Below are positions 62,677-64,000 of a stretch of 64,000 nucleotides of DNA, piece after piece. The notes below the pieces were generated by a model. The model was not told the origin of the DNA. It saw only the letters and a program-made list of their open reading frames with translations, and did no database searches. The stretch is from Sediminibacterium soli (GTDB taxonomy: Bacteria; Bacteroidota; Bacteroidia; Chitinophagales; Chitinophagaceae), in assembly GCF_009939225.1 (NCBI RefSeq), contig NZ_JAACJR010000008.1, positions 183,107-247,106 on the forward strand. The letters are read 5' to 3'. The position numbers and the translations under genes are program-made. Positions within the stretch are counted from its first letter, which is position 1, and the number at the start of each line of letters is the position of its first letter.

Positions 62677-64000
62677 AATCAACATTCCAAAGAAACCTGC
62701 TGGTGGCCTTCGGTGTTTCGCTGCTGCTGCTGATCCTGAGTTCAACAGCTTCTTTCATCAGCATACGCAACCTGCTCAAAACTGCTGACCTGGTACAGCA
62801 TACCACGCAGGTAATCCATGCCACCGAAAACACTTTATCGATCCTGAAAGACGCGGAAACCGGCCAGCGCGGCTTTCTGCTTACCGGTGACGAAAGTTTC
62901 CTGGAACCTTACAAAGGCGCGTACGATAAGGCGTTGGCCGAGGTGGAAAACATCCGGTTACTAACAGCCGATAACCCCGCGCAGCAAAGAAATGCCGAAG
63001 CACTGTCTGAAACCATACGACAGCGACTGCAGCAACTGGCCATACTGATCGATTACAAACGGCAGGGAATGCCTATCGACAAATCAAACCTGGATAAAGG
63101 AAAGCGGTACATGGATGAGACACGTGCCATCGTAAAAAAAATGACCGACAGCGAGTCTTCGCTGCTGACAGACCGGATCGGCGAACTCAATAAGCTGGCC
63201 ATCAATACGCCGCTGTTGATCATCCTGGCAGCCACCATGTCGATCATCATCACCGTTATTTTCTTTATCCGCATCACCAGCGACTTCAACCAACGGAGCG
63301 TGCTGCAAAAAGCCCTGCAGAAAAAAGAAGAGGAGGTCTCGCGCCGGATCACCCTTATCCAGGATATCGCCGAAAAGATCGCTGCGGGTGATTACAGTAT
63401 CAGAACAAAGGACTCGGGAGAAGACGGGCTGGGCAGTCTGTCGATATCCGTTAACAAAATGGCGGAATCACTGGACTACTCCTTCAACCTGCTGTCGGAT
63501 AAAGAATGGCTGCAGACAGGTGTGGCGGGATTGAATACGGAAATGATCGGGGAAACCGATCTGAGCAGTCTTGCCGTCAAAACAACCGCGTTTGCCGCAC
63601 GCTATACCAACAGTCAGGTGGCTGTCTTATACCTGAAAGAAACCAGTGGGCTGGTATACGCCGGCGGGTTTGCCTTTGCCGCCAGCGAAAGCAACCGTAC
63701 CATTGCCATCGGCGAAGGCATTGCAGGACAGGTTGCCAAAACCGGTAAAAGCATGCTGCTGAAACAGGTAACCGATTCAGACATACTGATCAGCTATGCC
63801 ACCGGTAAAGCCAACCCAAAAAACATCCTGGCGGTACCTGTATTTCACGAAGGGAATGTGATGGGCGTGCTGGAACTGGCAACGCTGAACCAGTATTCGG
63901 ATAACGACCTGCTTTTCCTGGAGAGCGTAGCCAACCCCATAGGCATTGCGGTGAACACTGCCGAAAACAGGACGCGTTTGCAGAACCTGTTCGAGCAAAC
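62673..64000 (+). CDS. CHASE3-HAMP-GAF sensor kinase, 3' end outside window
   Basis: This reading frame starts at the ATG overlapping the receiver-kinase stop and is still open at the window edge (at least 442 residues). A first membrane helix (about 9-29) is followed by a CHASE3-like periplasmic domain (about 40-180, DAETGQRGFLLTGDESFLEPY), a second helix (about 175-200, TPLLIILAATMSIIITVIFFI), a HAMP-like segment (about 225-265) and a GAF domain (about 285-430, IAIGEGIAGQVAKTG; LAVPVFHEGNVMGVLELA). A histidine kinase core is expected beyond the edge. Its domains are what is missing from the truncated kinase at the window start. Confidence 0.9.
   Translation, partial: MKSTFQRNLLVAFGVSLLLLILSSTASFISIRNLLKTADLVQHTTQVIHATENTLSILKDAETGQRGFLLTGDESFLEPYKGAYDKALAEVENIRLLTADNPAQQRNAEALSETIRQRLQQLAILIDYKRQGMPIDKSNLDKGKRYMDETRAIVKKMTDSESSLLTDRIGELNKLAINTPLLIILAATMSIIITVIFFIRITSDFNQRSVLQKALQKKEEEVSRRITLIQDIAEKIAAGDYSIRTKDSGEDGLGSLSISVNKMAESLDYSFNLLSDKEWLQTGVAGLNTEMIGETDLSSLAVKTTAFAARYTNSQVAVLYLKETSGLVYAGGFAFAASESNRTIAIGEGIAGQVAKTGKSMLLKQVTDSDILISYATGKANPKNILAVPVFHEGNVMGVLELATLNQYSDNDLLFLESVANPIGIAVNTAENRTRLQNLFEQ

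Overview
The window is an ordinary chromosomal segment of a member of the phylum Bacteroidota, most likely a Chitinophagaceae-like genome (inferred, not proven). The evidence is a type IX secretion C-terminal domain on a giant surface protein, TAnnTTTG-type promoters, chorismate dehydratase of the futalosine menaquinone route, bacillithiol synthase BshC, NarL-type two-component clusters and scarce Shine-Dalgarno sequences. No phage, plasmid, transposase or CRISPR array is visible.

Layout. (1) 1-10406 is a signalling island. It holds the C-terminal part of a hybrid histidine kinase with three receiver domains, then cheR, a stand-alone cheB and a receiver-kinase, all on the plus strand. On the minus strand lie a small receiver protein, a GAF kinase, three NarL/LuxR regulators and one three-PAS HisKA_3 kinase. 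(2) 10833-17483 encodes a 2216-residue secreted protein built from three LamG-Ig modules, HYR and Ig-like domains and a T9SS sorting domain. (3) 17991-22541 carries tRNA-Cys and housekeeping genes: nucleoside phosphorylase, dapF, a CorA-like transporter, a NUDIX hydrolase, a queuosine-precursor transporter and a small membrane protein. (4) 22669-32379 is a surface-glycan island with a YfhO-like membrane protein, glycosyltransferases of the GT4, GT2 and GT9 types and three methyltransferases. (5) 32432-64000 is mostly housekeeping: mqnA, purB, an exonuclease/GIY-YIG fusion, valS, a PAP2 phosphatase, an Lrp regulator, ahcY, a possible cysteine-peptidase-like protein with a lipoprotein partner, a polysaccharide deacetylase, anmK, a DeoR regulator, an outer-membrane barrel protein, a UbiD decarboxylase, pdxJ, an alpha-L-fucosidase, purE, bshC, a D-amino-acid dehydrogenase and a sterol-desaturase-like protein. 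The window ends in a second receiver-kinase followed by a CHASE3-HAMP-GAF kinase that runs off the edge.

The two most interesting signals are not genes. First, the same dyad, (T/C)GTAG-N8-CTAC(A/G), occurs with identical spacing 115-170 bp upstream of three genes: a NarL-type regulator, the small receiver gene and the giant secreted protein. This suggests one regulon controlled by the neighbouring LuxR-type regulators. Second, at least six intergenic spaces are filled by long inverted repeats whose arms are built from degenerate 7-8-mer tandem units such as GGATTNN. Most run from the stop codon of one gene to the promoter of the next.
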